NCBI GenBank assembly: GCA_004963905.1 | Contig: SUGL01000006.1 | Span: forward strand, 1 to 64,000 | DNA from: Mesorhizobium sp. | GTDB taxonomy: Bacteria > Pseudomonadota > Alphaproteobacteria > Rhizobiales > Rhizobiaceae | DNA: 64,000 bases | Direction of reading: 5' to 3' | Part shown: in pieces, positions 38,560-48,282 of the stretch | Position numbering within the stretch: the first letter of the stretch is position 1 | Layout of the letters: each line of letters begins with the position of its first letter | Made by a program: the position numbers and the translations under genes | The notes under the pieces: model-generated | Seen by the model: the letters and a program-made list of their open reading frames with translations, nothing else | The model's database searches: none | What the model was told of the DNA's origin: nothing

Positions 38560-38859
38560 ATGGTCAAGTTCGCTCGCCCCATCCACCCCGGGGAATTTCT
38601 GCGCGAAGAGTATCTTGTTCCTCTTGGCATGAGCGCCGGCGCATTGGCTCGGAAGCTCAACCTGCCGCGTACTCGTATTGAGCGTATTGTAAAGGAGGAG
38701 GTCGGCCTTACTCCTGATACAACCCTTCGCCTTGCCAGATTCTTCAATACCACACCCGAGTTCTGGATGAACTTCCAGAAGGCCTACGAGCTTGAGACCG
38801 AGGCAAGAAAGATAGCGGCGGAGCTCGAAAAGATCGTACCGCTAGACGCAGCGGCATGA
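38560..38859 (+). CDS. higA: HigA-family antitoxin, XRE-type HTH (orphan)
   Basis: The 99-residue protein is a HigA-type DNA-binding antitoxin: it starts FARPIHPGEFLREEYLVPLGMSAGALARKLNLP, the HTH region reads RTRIERIVKEEVGLTPDTTLRLARFFNTTPEFWMN, and it ends with a charged helix. HigA normally pairs with a HigB RNase encoded just upstream. Here there is no room for higB: upstream are only the operator and an inverted-repeat arm, and downstream is a DUF502 gene. It is therefore probably an orphan regulator, or its toxin was lost when the element arrived. tgagga nine bases upstream supports the start. Confidence 0.85.
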   Translation: MVKFARPIHPGEFLREEYLVPLGMSAGALARKLNLPRTRIERIVKEEVGLTPDTTLRLARFFNTTPEFWMNFQKAYELETEARKIAAELEKIVPLDAAA

Positions 38860-38943
38860 CCAAAGTTCTTTAAAAACTTCGCAGTTCCAAACCGGCTCGC
38901 GGTTCACTAATCTCGGCGCTGCAACCTGCGCCGCGGTGAACCT

Positions 38944-39699
38944 ATGTCCGATGCTCTGAAGACCTCTGGCATGACCCGGCTCAGGAACTATTTCCTGACC
39001 GGCTTCATCGTCTGCGCGCCGCTGGCGATCACCGCCTATATCGCCTGGTCCCTGATCGGCTGGGTCGATTCCTGGGTGAAGCCTTACATCCCCGCCCGCT
39101 ACAATCCCGACACCTATCTGCCATTCCCGGTGCCCGGCTTCGGGCTGATCGTGGCGCTGGTGCTGATCACGCTGATCGGCTTCCTGACGGCGAACATCGT
39201 CGGCCGCGCCATCGTCAATTTCGGCGAGCGGCTGCTCGGTCGCATGCCGCTGGTGCGCGGCATCTATGGCTCGCTGAAGCAGATCTTCGAGACCGTGCTG
39301 TCGAACAAGGGCGATATGTTCCGCCAGGTCGGCCTGGTCGAATATCCGCGTAAAGGGGTCTGGTCGCTGGTCTTCGTGGCCAGCGAGAAGGAAACCGAGA
39401 TCAACCAGAAGCTCGACCAGGAAGGCGATCCGCTGATCGCGGTGTTCATGCCCTGCACGCCGAACCCGACCACCGGCTTCCTGATGTATGTGCACAAATC
39501 CGAGATCGTGCTGCTCGACATGACGATCGAGGATGGCGCCAAGCTGATCGTTTCCGCCGGCATGGTGGCGCCGGAGGTCAAGGCCAAGCTGGTGACGCTG
39601 AATGGCGAACCTGTCGAGGGGGCGCTCGCCAACCCGGCGCTGGGTGCCGCTCAGCCGGCGCGCAGAAGCCGCACGGCCTCGTCGCGTCCGAACAGATAA
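38944..39699 (+). CDS. DUF502 family membrane protein
   Basis: The 251-residue protein has two or three N-terminal hydrophobic helices (NYFLTGFIVCAPLAITAYIAWSLIGW and GLIVALVLITLIGFLTANIVG) and a conserved soluble region (RMPLVRGIYGSLKQIFETVLSNK, then PNPTTGFLMYVHKSEIVLLDMTIEDG). These match DUF502, whose role in the inner membrane is unknown. Its last 49 bases overlap the end of recG on the opposite strand, so the two transcripts converge and may interfere. Confidence 0.85.
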   Translation: MSDALKTSGMTRLRNYFLTGFIVCAPLAITAYIAWSLIGWVDSWVKPYIPARYNPDTYLPFPVPGFGLIVALVLITLIGFLTANIVGRAIVNFGERLLGRMPLVRGIYGSLKQIFETVLSNKGDMFRQVGLVEYPRKGVWSLVFVASEKETEINQKLDQEGDPLIAVFMPCTPNPTTGFLMYVHKSEIVLLDMTIEDGAKLIVSAGMVAPEVKAKLVTLNGEPVEGALANPALGAAQPARRSRTASSRPNR

Positions 39700-41759
39700 A
39701 GCAGCAGCCGGAGCGCCTGGCCGCGTTCGGACTGCAGTTCCGGATCGCGCGACAGGATCAGCCGCGCGTCGTCGCGCGCGGCCTCGAGCAGATCGGCATG
39801 GAACTCGATGCGCGCCACCTGGAAGCCTGGGGTGCCGGACTGGCGGGTGCCCAGCAGCTCGCCTTCGCCGCGCAGCTTCAGATCTTCCTCAGCGATGCGG
39901 AAGCCGTCCTCGGTCTCGCGCATCACCGACAGCCGGCGCTTCGCCGTCTCGCCGAGCGGATCCTTGTAAAGCAGCACGCAAGAAGAGGGCCGGTCGCCGC
40001 GCCCGACCCGGCCGCGCAGCTGGTGCAACTGCGCAAGCCCGAAGCGTTCGGCATGCTCGATGACCATGATCGTCGCGTCCGGCACGTCGACGCCGACCTC
40101 GATGACGGTGGTGGCGATCAGGATGCGCGTCTCGCCCTCTTTGAAAGCGCGCATCGCCTCGTCCTTCTCCGCTCCCTTCATTCGGCCATGCACCAGGCCG
40201 ATCCGGTCGCCAAACAGCGGTTTCAGAGACGCAAAACGGTCCTCCGCCGACATCAGCTTGATCTCTTCGGATTCCTCGACCAGAGGGCAGATCCAGTAGA
40301 TTTTCTGACCTTCGGCGACGGCGTCCTGCATGCGACCCACCAGTTCGTCCAGCCGCTCCATCGGCAAGGTGACGGTGCGGATCGGCTGCCGGCCGGCCGG
40401 CTTCTCGGTGAGCTTCGAGACGTCCATGTCGCCAAAGGCGGTCAGCACCAGCGTGCGCGGAATGGGGGTCGCGGTCATCACCAGCATATCGGGCGCGTCA
40501 CCCTTGGCGGTGATGGCCAGCCGCTGGTGGACGCCGAACCGGTGCTGCTCGTCGACGACGGCCAGGACGAGGTCGTGGAACGTCACCGTCTCCTGGAACA
40601 GCGCATGCGTGCCGACGACGATGTCGACCGCGCCACTGGCAAGGCCTTCGAGCGTTTCAGCGCGCTCGCGGCCTTTTTCGCGGCCGGTGAGGATGGCGAC
40701 GCTGAGGCCGGCTTTTTCCGCGAGCGGCGCGATCGTCGCCAGATGCTGGCGCGCCAGGATTTCGGTCGGCGCCATCAGCGCCGCCTGGCCGCCGGCCTCG
40801 ACCGCGCGCCCCATGGCGAGCAGCGCGACCACCGTCTTGCCCGACCCGACATCGCCCTGCAGCAGGCGTAGCATGCGTTCGGGATCGGCAAGATCGGCGT
40901 TGATCTCGCCGAGCGCGAATTCCTGGCTGGGCGTGAGCTTGTAGGGCAGGGCGGCCCGCAGTTTCTCGACGACGCGGCCGTCGCCGGTCAGCGGCCGGCC
41001 CGAAAGGCGCCGGATTCTGGCCCGTACCAGCGCCAGCGACACCTGGCCGGCCAGGAACTCGTCGTAGGCAAGGCGGCGCCAGGCCGAACCCTCGACGGCG
41101 ACGTCGATCGGGTCCTTTGGATAATGGATGCGGGTGAGCGCATCGCCGAAGGCGGGAAAGGTATGCCGGCGCATGAAGGCGTCGTCCTGCCATTCCGGCA
41201 GTTCCGGCAGGCGGCCGAGCGCCTGGCCGATGGCACGGCGCAGCACTTTTGCCGACAGGCCGGCGGTGAGCGGATAGACGGGCTCGACCAGCGGCAGGCC
41301 CTCTGCCTCATCGATCGGCGCGATATGGTCGGGATGGACCATGGTCGGGCGGCCGTTGAACCATTCCATGCGGCCGGAGATCACGACACGTTCGCCCTCG
41401 GGAAGCATTTTCTGCAGATAGGCGGCATGCGCATGGAAGAAAGTCAGCGCGACCTCGCCGGTGTCGTCATGGGCGTAGACGCGGTAAGGCACGGACCTGT
41501 TGCCGCGCGGCGGCGGCTGATGGCGGTCGACCCGCACCTCGAGCGTGACGATCTGGCCTTCGGCCGAGAGCGCGATGCCCGGCCGGTTGCGGCGGTCGAT
41601 CACCGTGTTAGGCAGCACGAACAGAAGGTCGCCGGCGCGCGCGGCGCGATCGCCGAGATCGGCCGGCACGACCCGCTCGATCATGGTCGCGACTTTCGGG
41701 CCGATGCCGGCGAGCGAGGTGATCGGGACGAACAGGGGATCGAGGATGGAAGGACGCAT
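39651..41759 (-). CDS. recG: ATP-dependent DNA helicase RecG
   Basis: RecG reverses stalled replication forks and processes branched DNA. The 702-residue protein has an N-terminal wedge/OB region (PGIALSAEGQIVTLEVRVDRH), Walker A GDVGSGKTVVALLAMG, the DEQH motif VVDEQHRFGVHQRLA, and the later motifs ATPIPRTL and TTVIEVGVDVPDATIMV. The C-terminal QLHQLRGRVGRGDRPS is characteristic of RecG and Mfd. The start is the ATG at 41759, which faces sdhE across 93 bases. Its stop lies inside the end of the DUF502 gene. Confidence 0.95.
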   Translation of the reverse strand: MRPSILDPLFVPITSLAGIGPKVATMIERVVPADLGDRAARAGDLLFVLPNTVIDRRNRPGIALSAEGQIVTLEVRVDRHQPPPRGNRSVPYRVYAHDDTGEVALTFFHAHAAYLQKMLPEGERVVISGRMEWFNGRPTMVHPDHIAPIDEAEGLPLVEPVYPLTAGLSAKVLRRAIGQALGRLPELPEWQDDAFMRRHTFPAFGDALTRIHYPKDPIDVAVEGSAWRRLAYDEFLAGQVSLALVRARIRRLSGRPLTGDGRVVEKLRAALPYKLTPSQEFALGEINADLADPERMLRLLQGDVGSGKTVVALLAMGRAVEAGGQAALMAPTEILARQHLATIAPLAEKAGLSVAILTGREKGRERAETLEGLASGAVDIVVGTHALFQETVTFHDLVLAVVDEQHRFGVHQRLAITAKGDAPDMLVMTATPIPRTLVLTAFGDMDVSKLTEKPAGRQPIRTVTLPMERLDELVGRMQDAVAEGQKIYWICPLVEESEEIKLMSAEDRFASLKPLFGDRIGLVHGRMKGAEKDEAMRAFKEGETRILIATTVIEVGVDVPDATIMVIEHAERFGLAQLHQLRGRVGRGDRPSSCVLLYKDPLGETAKRRLSVMRETEDGFRIAEEDLKLRGEGELLGTRQSGTPGFQVARIEFHADLLEAARDDARLILSRDPELQSERGQALRLLLYLFGRDEAVRLLRAG

Positions 41760-41852
41760 GGTGTCAGCTTATGTCGCGACGGCCGCAGCGCAAAGGCTGA
41801 CACCGCCTTCTATCCACGCTATATGCGCCGCTTCGAACAGGGATGCGGCGCG

Positions 41853-42140
41853 ATGACCGGAACACAGCGATCAAGCGAGGGGTTGGATGCCCGCCGCCGC
41901 AAGCTCCTGTTCCGCTCCTGGCATCGCGGCATGCGCGAGATGGACCTCATCCTCGGCTCCTTCGCCGATGCCGAGATCGGCGCCTTGACCGGCGACGAAA
42001 TCGACCAATATGAAATGCTCCTCGAAATCCCCGATACTGAATTCCTGCCGATGATCACCGGCGAACGCCCGGTTCCGCCCGATATCGATTGCGCGGTGCT
42101 GCAAAAGATCCTGGCGTCGCGCCGGACCGTGACATTTTGA
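41853..42140 (+). CDS. sdhE: FAD assembly factor SdhE (DUF339)
   Basis: The 95-residue protein has the DUF339/SdhE signature RRRKLLFRSWHRGMREMDLILGSFA, followed by LTGDEIDQYEMLLEIPDTEFLPMITG. SdhE helps attach FAD to the succinate dehydrogenase flavoprotein; RGxxE is its contact motif, here RGMREMD. An in-frame ATG at 41823 would add ten residues; 41853 is preferred because the shorter form fits the family better. It precedes mfd by 14 bases, so the two are probably co-transcribed, and the pair diverges from recG. Confidence 0.92.
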   Translation: MTGTQRSSEGLDARRRKLLFRSWHRGMREMDLILGSFADAEIGALTGDEIDQYEMLLEIPDTEFLPMITGERPVPPDIDCAVLQKILASRRTVTF

Positions 42141-42154
42141 AAAACGCATAACCC

Positions 42155-45100
42155 ATGAGCCTCATTCCTTCCATCGGCCTGCCCAAGGGCCGCGCCGGTC
42201 AATTCATCGTCGACGGCGTCGCCGACGGCTACGAAGCCTTCGCGCTGGTGCGGACGGCGCAGGAGATTGCGCCCGACAAGCCGGTGCTGTTCGTCGCGCG
42301 CGACGGCCAGCGGCTGCCGGCGATCATCGATGCGCTGGCTTTCGCTGCACCAGGCCTGCCGGTGCTGGAACTGCCTGCGTGGGATTGCCTGCCCTATGAC
42401 CGTGTCTCGCCGGGCGCCGATGCCGCCGCGCGGCGGCTCGACGCGCTTTCCGCCCTCATTGCGCTCGCCAAGAAGCCGCATCGCGCCGTGATTCTCACCA
42501 CCGCCAACGCGCTGCTGCAACGCATTCCGCCGGCCGGGCTGATCGAAGCGCAGACTTTCCATGCCAAGCCCGGCAATCAGATCGACATGAACGTGCTGAT
42601 CGCGCGGCTGGAGACCTCCGGTTTCGAGCGCGTGCCGACCGTGCGCGACGTCGGCGAGTTCGCGGTGCGCGGCGGCATCCTGGACCTCTTCGCGCCCGGC
42701 TGGAGCGAGGCGCTGAGACTGGACTTTTTCGGCGATACGCTGGAATCGATCCGTGTCTTCGACGTGGCGACCCAGCGCACCACGGGGCAGCGCAAGTCGA
42801 TGGCGCTGCAGGCGATGAGCGAGGTGGCGCTGACGCCGGAGACGATCAGCCGCTTCCGCCGCGCCTATATCGAGGCCTTCGGCGCGCCGTCGCGCGACGA
42901 TGCGCTCTACGCTGCCGTCAGCGAGGGGCGGCGCTTCGCCGGCATGGAGCACTGGCTGCCGTTCTTCTACGAGCGGCTGGAGACGGTGTTCGACTATCTG
43001 CCGGATGCGCCTGTCATCTTCGACCATCTGGCGCATGAGGCCCTGGCCGAGCGTCACACGCTGATCCTCGACCACTACGAGGCGCGCCGGAAGCAGGCCG
43101 ACGGCGCGCTGAAGGATGCGGTGCCCTACAAGCCGGTGGCGCCGGACCTGCTCTATCTCTCGCCGGAGAACCTCCGCGCTTCGCTCGGCCCGCGCGAAGA
43201 CATCGACTTCACCGTCTTCGATGCGCCCGATGTCGGCGGCAAAAAAGTCTTCCACGCCGGTTCGCGGCAAGGCCGCAGCTTCGCCGAGGAGCGCGCCGAC
43301 CCCAACATCAACGTCTTCGATGTCGTGGTGAAGCACATTGCCGATGAACGCGCCGCGCGCCGCCGCGTCATCGTCGCGGGCTGGACGGAAGGCTCGCTCG
43401 ACCGGCTCGGCCAGATTCTGGCCGAACACCATCTCGGCAATCTGAAGCCGGTCGCGACGCTTGCCGAGGTTGAAAGGCTCGAGCCCGGGCAAGCAGGGCT
43501 CGCCGTGCTGCCGCTCGAATCCGGCTTCGAGACCGATGCCATGGTCGTCGTCGCCGAGCAGGACATTCTCGGCGACAGGCTGATCCGGCGATCGAAGCGA
43601 AAGAAGAAGGCTTCCGATTTCATCGCCGAGGCTTCGTCGCTGTCTTCCGGCGACATTGTCGTCCATGCCGATCACGGCATCGGCCGCTTCGTTGGCCTGC
43701 GCACCATCGAGGCGGTCGGTGCGCCGCATGACTGTCTCGAGATCCATTATGCCGGCGACGACCGGCTGTTCCTGCCGGTGGAAAACATCGAGCTTTTGTC
43801 GCGCTACGGCTCGGATTCGGCGGAGGCCGCGCTCGACAAGCTCGGTGGCGGCGCCTGGCAAGCGCGCAAGGCAAGGCTGAAGCGGCGCCTGCTCGACATG
43901 GCCGGACAGCTGATCCGCATCGCCGCCGAGCGGCAGATGCGTGCCGCGCCCACGATGATCCCGGCCGAAGGCCTCTATGGCGAGTTCGCCGCGCGCTTCC
44001 CTTATGAGGAAACCGACGACCAGCAGACGGCGATCGATTCCATCATGGGCGACCTCGGCGCCGGCAAGCCGATGGACCGGCTGGTTTGCGGCGACGTCGG
44101 CTTCGGCAAGACCGAGGTGGCGCTGCGTGCCGCTTTCATCGCGGCGATGGAAGGCTTCCAGGTCGCGGTCGTGGTGCCGACGACGTTGTTGTCGCGCCAG
44201 CATTTCAAGACCTTCTCGCAGCGCTTCTCCGGCCTGCCGATCCGCATCGCTCAAGCCTCGCGCCTGGTGGGTGCCAAGGAACTGGCCGAGACCAAGAAGG
44301 GGATCGCCGACGGCACGGTCGATATCGTGGTCGGCACGCATGCGCTGCTCGGCAGCTCGATCTCGTTCAAGAATCTCGGCCTCTTGATCATCGACGAGGA
44401 GCAGCATTTCGGCGTCAAGCATAAGGAACGGCTGAAGGAGCTCAAGAACGACGTGCACGTGCTGACGCTGTCGGCGACGCCGATCCCGCGCACGCTGCAG
44501 CTGGCGCTGACCGGCGTGCGCGAGCTGTCGCTGATCGCCACGCCGCCGGTCGACCGCATGGCGGTGCGCACCTTCATCTCGCCCTTCGATCCGCTGGTCA
44601 TCCGCGAGACGCTGTTGCGCGAACGCTATCGCGGCGGCCATTCCTTCTATGTCGTGCCGCGCATCAGCGATCTTTCGGAAATCCATGATTTCCTGAATGA
44701 ATCCGTGCCGGAGCTGAAAGTGGCGGTCGCCCACGGGCAGATGCCGGCCGGCGAACTCGACGACATCATGAACGCCTTCTACGACGGCCAGTACGACGTG
44801 TTGCTGTCGACCACCATCGTCGAATCCGGCCTCGACATTCCGACCGCCAACACGCTGATCATCCACCGCGCCGACATGTTCGGGCTGGCGCAGCTCTATC
44901 AGCTGCGCGGCCGCGTCGGCCGCTCGAAGGTGCGCGCCTACGCACTGTTCACGCTGCCGGCCAACCGCAAGCTCACCGACACGGCCGAGCGCCGGCTGAA
45001 GGTGCTGCAGTCGCTCGACACGCTCGGCGCCGGCTTCCAGCTCGCCAGCCACGACCTCGACATCAGGGGCGCCGGCAATCTGCTCGGCGAGGAACAATCC

Positions 45101-45652
45101 GGCCACATCAAGGAGGTCGGCTTCGAGCTCTACCAGCAGATGCTGGAGGAGGCGGTGGCCGAAGTGAAGGATTCGGGCGAAGTGCAGGACGGCGGCTGGT
45201 CGCCGCAGATCGCGGTCGGCACGGCCGTGATGATCCCGGAGAGCTATGTGCCGGACCTGCAGCTCAGGATGGCGCTCTATCGCCGTCTCGGCGACCTCGA
45301 AACCACCGAGGAGATCGACGGTTTCGGCGCCGAGCTGATCGACCGGTTCGGGCCGCTGCCGGAGGAAGTCACGCATCTGTTGAAGATCGTCTTCATCAAG
45401 GCGCTGTGTCGCAAAGCCAATGTCGAGAAGCTCGATGCCGGCCCCAAGGGCGTCGTCATCCATTTCCGCAAGCGCGAGTTTCCCAACCCGGTCGGGCTGG
45501 TCAAGTTCATCGGCGAACAGGGTTCGCTGGCCAAGATCAGGGCCGACCACAGCGTCGTCTTCATCCGCGACTGGCCGAATGCCGAGAAGCGCCTGGCGGG
45601 TTCGGCCGTCGTCATGACTCAACTGGCACGGCTGGCCGACAAAGCCGCCTAA
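42155..45652 (+). CDS. mfd: Transcription-repair coupling factor
   Basis: Mfd displaces stalled RNA polymerase and recruits UvrA to the lesion. The 1165-residue protein has the UvrB-like N-terminus (LPVLELPAWDCLPYDRVSP, then RGGILDLFAPG), the RNA-polymerase-interacting domain (SGDIVVHADHGIGRFVGL), and the helicase core: Walker A GDVGFGKTEVALRAAF (about residue 646), DEEQ motif IIDEEQHFGVKHKERLK, and TRG motif QLYQLRGRVGRSKVRAYA. The C-terminal UvrA-interaction domain is complete (LKIVFIKALCRKANVEKLDAG). A long inverted repeat starts at the last base of its stop codon. Confidence 0.96.
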   Translation: MSLIPSIGLPKGRAGQFIVDGVADGYEAFALVRTAQEIAPDKPVLFVARDGQRLPAIIDALAFAAPGLPVLELPAWDCLPYDRVSPGADAAARRLDALSALIALAKKPHRAVILTTANALLQRIPPAGLIEAQTFHAKPGNQIDMNVLIARLETSGFERVPTVRDVGEFAVRGGILDLFAPGWSEALRLDFFGDTLESIRVFDVATQRTTGQRKSMALQAMSEVALTPETISRFRRAYIEAFGAPSRDDALYAAVSEGRRFAGMEHWLPFFYERLETVFDYLPDAPVIFDHLAHEALAERHTLILDHYEARRKQADGALKDAVPYKPVAPDLLYLSPENLRASLGPREDIDFTVFDAPDVGGKKVFHAGSRQGRSFAEERADPNINVFDVVVKHIADERAARRRVIVAGWTEGSLDRLGQILAEHHLGNLKPVATLAEVERLEPGQAGLAVLPLESGFETDAMVVVAEQDILGDRLIRRSKRKKKASDFIAEASSLSSGDIVVHADHGIGRFVGLRTIEAVGAPHDCLEIHYAGDDRLFLPVENIELLSRYGSDSAEAALDKLGGGAWQARKARLKRRLLDMAGQLIRIAAERQMRAAPTMIPAEGLYGEFAARFPYEETDDQQTAIDSIMGDLGAGKPMDRLVCGDVGFGKTEVALRAAFIAAMEGFQVAVVVPTTLLSRQHFKTFSQRFSGLPIRIAQASRLVGAKELAETKKGIADGTVDIVVGTHALLGSSISFKNLGLLIIDEEQHFGVKHKERLKELKNDVHVLTLSATPIPRTLQLALTGVRELSLIATPPVDRMAVRTFISPFDPLVIRETLLRERYRGGHSFYVVPRISDLSEIHDFLNESVPELKVAVAHGQMPAGELDDIMNAFYDGQYDVLLSTTIVESGLDIPTANTLIIHRADMFGLAQLYQLRGRVGRSKVRAYALFTLPANRKLTDTAERRLKVLQSLDTLGAGFQLASHDLDIRGAGNLLGEEQSGHIKEVGFELYQQMLEEAVAEVKDSGEVQDGGWSPQIAVGTAVMIPESYVPDLQLRMALYRRLGDLETTEEIDGFGAELIDRFGPLPEEVTHLLKIVFIKALCRKANVEKLDAGPKGVVIHFRKREFPNPVGLVKFIGEQGSLAKIRADHSVVFIRDWPNAEKRLAGSAVVMTQLARLADKAA

Positions 45653-45793
45653 GGTAGGTCGAGATTCAGGTGAGGCCGGCCTGCAAATGGCGGTTTCCTG
45701 CGCTGCCGGTGCTCACGTACGTTAAGTACGCTCCGCTTCGGTTCTCGGAAATCGCCATTTTCGGCTCGGCCTGACCTGAATCTCGGCCTACCT
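45652..45793. repeat. 142-base imperfect inverted repeat after mfd (family C)
   Basis: The outer arms 45652-45671 and 45774-45793 match at 19 of 20 bases when inverted (aggtagg...gattcaggt). Inner pairs follow: aaatggcg near 45685 with cgccattt, and tttcctgcgctgccggtgctc with an opposite segment of similar kind around a gtacgttaagtac centre. The whole stretch can fold as one long arm, and it begins at the mfd stop, so it could end mfd transcription. Related repeats are familiar in Mesorhizobium-like genomes. Confidence 0.75.
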
Positions 45794-46009
45794 GGCAGGC
45801 GAAGACATTCGCCACTGCCGAAAATCCCGGCTAGAATAGGAAACCGGCTTCGTGTAAGGAGCCGCCACCTCATATCGGGGCTGAAATGGCGAGCGAGGGC
45901 GTTCGCCGGTTTGTTTGACGCAATTCCGGACGGTGGCTACGGCGAAGTCGCCGAGCCTAACCGCTTCGCATTTCCGGGAATTGCTCTGAAAGGGCGTTTG
46001 GGTGCAGCG

Positions 46010-47383
46010 ATGACGAAATGGTCGCCGAATTCGTGGAGAGCAAAGCCGATCAAGCAGGTCCCGGCCTATCCGGACCTTGCGGCGCTGCAGGCCACGGAGG
46101 CGCGGCTCGCCACCTACCCGCCGCTGGTCTTTGCCGGCGAGGCGCGCAAGCTGAAGAAGCAGCTGGCGGCGGTCGCTGCCGGCGAAGCGTTCCTGCTCCA
46201 GGGCGGCGACTGCGCCGAGAGTTTTGCCGAGCATGGCGCGGACAACATTCGCGACTTCTTCCGCGTCTTCCTGCAGATGTCGGTGGTGCTTACCTTCGCC
46301 GGCGCGCAGCCGGTGGTGAAGGTCGGCCGCGTCGCGGGCCAATTCGCCAAGCCGCGTTCTTCCGACAACGAGACCAAGGGCGGCGTGACGCTGCCGAGCT
46401 ACCGCGGCGACATCATCAACGGCATCGAATTCGACGCCTCCTCGCGCATCCCGGATCCCGCTCGGCAGGAGATGGCGTATCGCCAGTCGGCGGCCACCCT
46501 CAATCTGCTGCGCGCCTTCGCGCAGGGCGGCTATGCCAGCCTGGAGAACGTGCATCGCTGGATGCTGGGCTTCGTCGCCGACAGCCCGCAGGGCGAGAAA
46601 TACGAGTCGCTCGCCAACCGCATAACCGAGACGATGGATTTCATGCGCGCGGTGGGCATTACCTCCGAGACGAATTTCGCGCTGCGCGAGACCGATTTCT
46701 ACACCAGCCACGAGGCGCTGCTGCTCGGCTACGAGGAGGCGCTGACGCGCGTCGACTCGACCTCCGGCGACTGGTACGCGACCTCCGGCCACATGATCTG
46801 GGTCGGCGATCGCACCCGCCAGCCCGACCATGCGCATGTCGAATATTGCCGCGGCATCAAGAACCCGCTTGGCCTGAAATGCGGTCCGTCGCTGACGCCG
46901 GACGGCCTGCTCGAACTGATCGACCTGCTCAATCCCGAGAACGAGCCCGGCCGGCTGACGCTGATCGCGCGCTTCGGGTCCGACAAGGTCGCCGAGCATC
47001 TGCCGAAGCTGGTGCGGGCGGTGAAGAAGGAAGGCCGCAACGTGGTGTGGTCGTCCGACCCGATGCACGGCAACACGATCGAAGCGGCCGGCTACAAGAC
47101 GCGGCCGTTCGACCGCATCCTCAAGGAAGTGCAGACCTTCTTCGAGGTGCATCGCGCCGAGGGCACGCACCCGGGCGGCATCCATGTCGAGATGACAGGC
47201 AAAAACGTGACCGAATGCACGGGCGGCGCCCGTGCCATCACCGCGGAAGACCTGCAGGACCGCTACCACACGCATTGCGATCCGCGCCTCAACGCCGACC
47301 AGGCGATCGAACTGGCCTTCCTGGTCTCGGATTTGCTCAAGAAAAGCCATCCGGTCCAGCACAAGCAGGCCGCCAACGCCTAA
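46010..47383 (+). CDS. aroF: 3-deoxy-7-phosphoheptulonate synthase, class II
   Basis: This is the plant-type (class II) DAHP synthase, which joins phosphoenolpyruvate and erythrose-4-phosphate at the entry to the shikimate pathway. The 457-residue protein begins [20 protein letters not shown] and has the conserved [15 protein letters not shown] with its metal-binding cysteine, [12 protein letters not shown], and the C-terminal [20 protein letters not shown]. The frame is open upstream to 45911; the family start is 46010. A terminator-like hairpin lies about 25 bases downstream. Confidence 0.95.
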   Translation: MTKWSPNSWRAKPIKQVPAYPDLAALQATEARLATYPPLVFAGEARKLKKQLAAVAAGEAFLLQGGDCAESFAEHGADNIRDFFRVFLQMSVVLTFAGAQPVVKVGRVAGQFAKPRSSDNETKGGVTLPSYRGDIINGIEFDASSRIPDPARQEMAYRQSAATLNLLRAFAQGGYASLENVHRWMLGFVADSPQGEKYESLANRITETMDFMRAVGITSETNFALRETDFYTSHEALLLGYEEALTRVDSTSGDWYATSGHMIWVGDRTRQPDHAHVEYCRGIKNPLGLKCGPSLTPDGLLELIDLLNPENEPGRLTLIARFGSDKVAEHLPKLVRAVKKEGRNVVWSSDPMHGNTIEAAGYKTRPFDRILKEVQTFFEVHRAEGTHPGGIHVEMTGKNVTECTGGARAITAEDLQDRYHTHCDPRLNADQAIELAFLVSDLLKKSHPVQHKQAANA

Positions 47384-47406
47384 GCCCCTTGGCGGCGATC
47401 GGACCA

Positions 47407-47440
47407 GGGCGCCGGAGGAATCCGGCGCTCGTTTCGTTTT
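47407..47440 (+). terminator. Hairpin terminator after aroF
   Basis: GCGCCGG-AGGAAT-CCGGCGC forms a 7-bp stem with a 6-base loop at 47409-47428, followed by tcgtttcgtttt. It lies 26 bases after the aroF stop and looks like a Rho-independent terminator with a broken T-tract. Confidence 0.7.
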
Positions 47441-47574
47441 GGGGCCTGGTCGGCGAGGCACCGTCCGCCAAACCTTACGAAAATTTATAGTTCCGCGACC
47501 ATCGCGAGACCAAGATTGAGGTGGAGGTGTCGCCGCCGCGGCCGAGAAGCCGCGCACACGGCACAGGTTCCACC

Positions 47575-48279
47575 ATGCGGCACGAGCACGCCATCATCCA
47601 TCACCGCGCGATCGACTTCTGGTCGGCGCGGGCGGCGGTGCTTGTCGTCATCTGCCTGCAGCTTCTCGTCATCAATGACTTGTCGTTCGGTCCGCGCTGG
47701 CTCGCGCCCGCGATCGAGGCGGCGCTGCTGGTGCCTTTGTCGATTGCAACGGCCTGGACGCAAATGGCGACGCACAAGGCCGTCGACCACGAGCATTGGT
47801 ACGCGATCGGCCGGTTCCGCGTGTTCATCCGCCGCACCGCCTTGGTCATGACCGGCGTCATCAGCATCATGAATTGCGGCTCGCTGGTCTTTCTGGTCCA
47901 GAAGCTGCTCGAAGGCCATGCCGGCGCCGGCACGACGCTGCTTGTCGATGCGCTCAACATCTGGGTCACCAACGTCATCGTCTTCGCGCTGTGGTTCTGG
48001 AGTACTGATCGCGGCGGCCCGCCGACCTGCGGCCTGGTCAAGCGCGCGCATGCCGATTTCCTGTTCCCGCAGATGACGCTGCCCGATCGCGAAACCCGCG
48101 ACTGGCTGCCGGGCTTTGTCGATTACGCCTTCCTGGCGTTCACCAACGCGACGGCGTTCTCGCCGACCGACACCTTGCCGCTCAGCCAGCGCGCCAAGCT
48201 GTTGATGATGGCCGAAGCGATGATCTCGCTGCTGACGATCGCGCTAGTTGCGGCGCGCGCCGTGAATATCTTGGCATGA
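47575..48279 (+). CDS. Membrane protein, possibly DUF1345-like
   Basis: The 234-residue protein has about five or six hydrophobic segments, beginning AAVLVVICLQLLVIN. The ending FTNATAFSPTDTLPLSQRAKLLMMAEAMISLLTIALVAARAVNIL resembles the C-terminus of DUF1345 proteins, although I am not certain of the family. The role is unknown; it is an inner-membrane protein. The frame opens at a GTG at 47521, but the ATG at 47575 begins the protein before the first helix. It follows aroF's terminator and converges on the RES toxin gene. Confidence 0.65.
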   Translation: MRHEHAIIHHRAIDFWSARAAVLVVICLQLLVINDLSFGPRWLAPAIEAALLVPLSIATAWTQMATHKAVDHEHWYAIGRFRVFIRRTALVMTGVISIMNCGSLVFLVQKLLEGHAGAGTTLLVDALNIWVTNVIVFALWFWSTDRGGPPTCGLVKRAHADFLFPQMTLPDRETRDWLPGFVDYAFLAFTNATAFSPTDTLPLSQRAKLLMMAEAMISLLTIALVAARAVNILA

Positions 48280-48282
48280 GCC

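Noticed and set aside
41819..45622. Minus-strand open frame of 1267 codons across mfd
   Set aside because: It is the largest antisense frame in the window, but mfd is certain and this peptide has no motif or ribosome site.
45788..47557. Minus-strand open frame across aroF (589 codons)
   Set aside because: It is an antisense shadow of class II DAHP synthase with no motif of its own.
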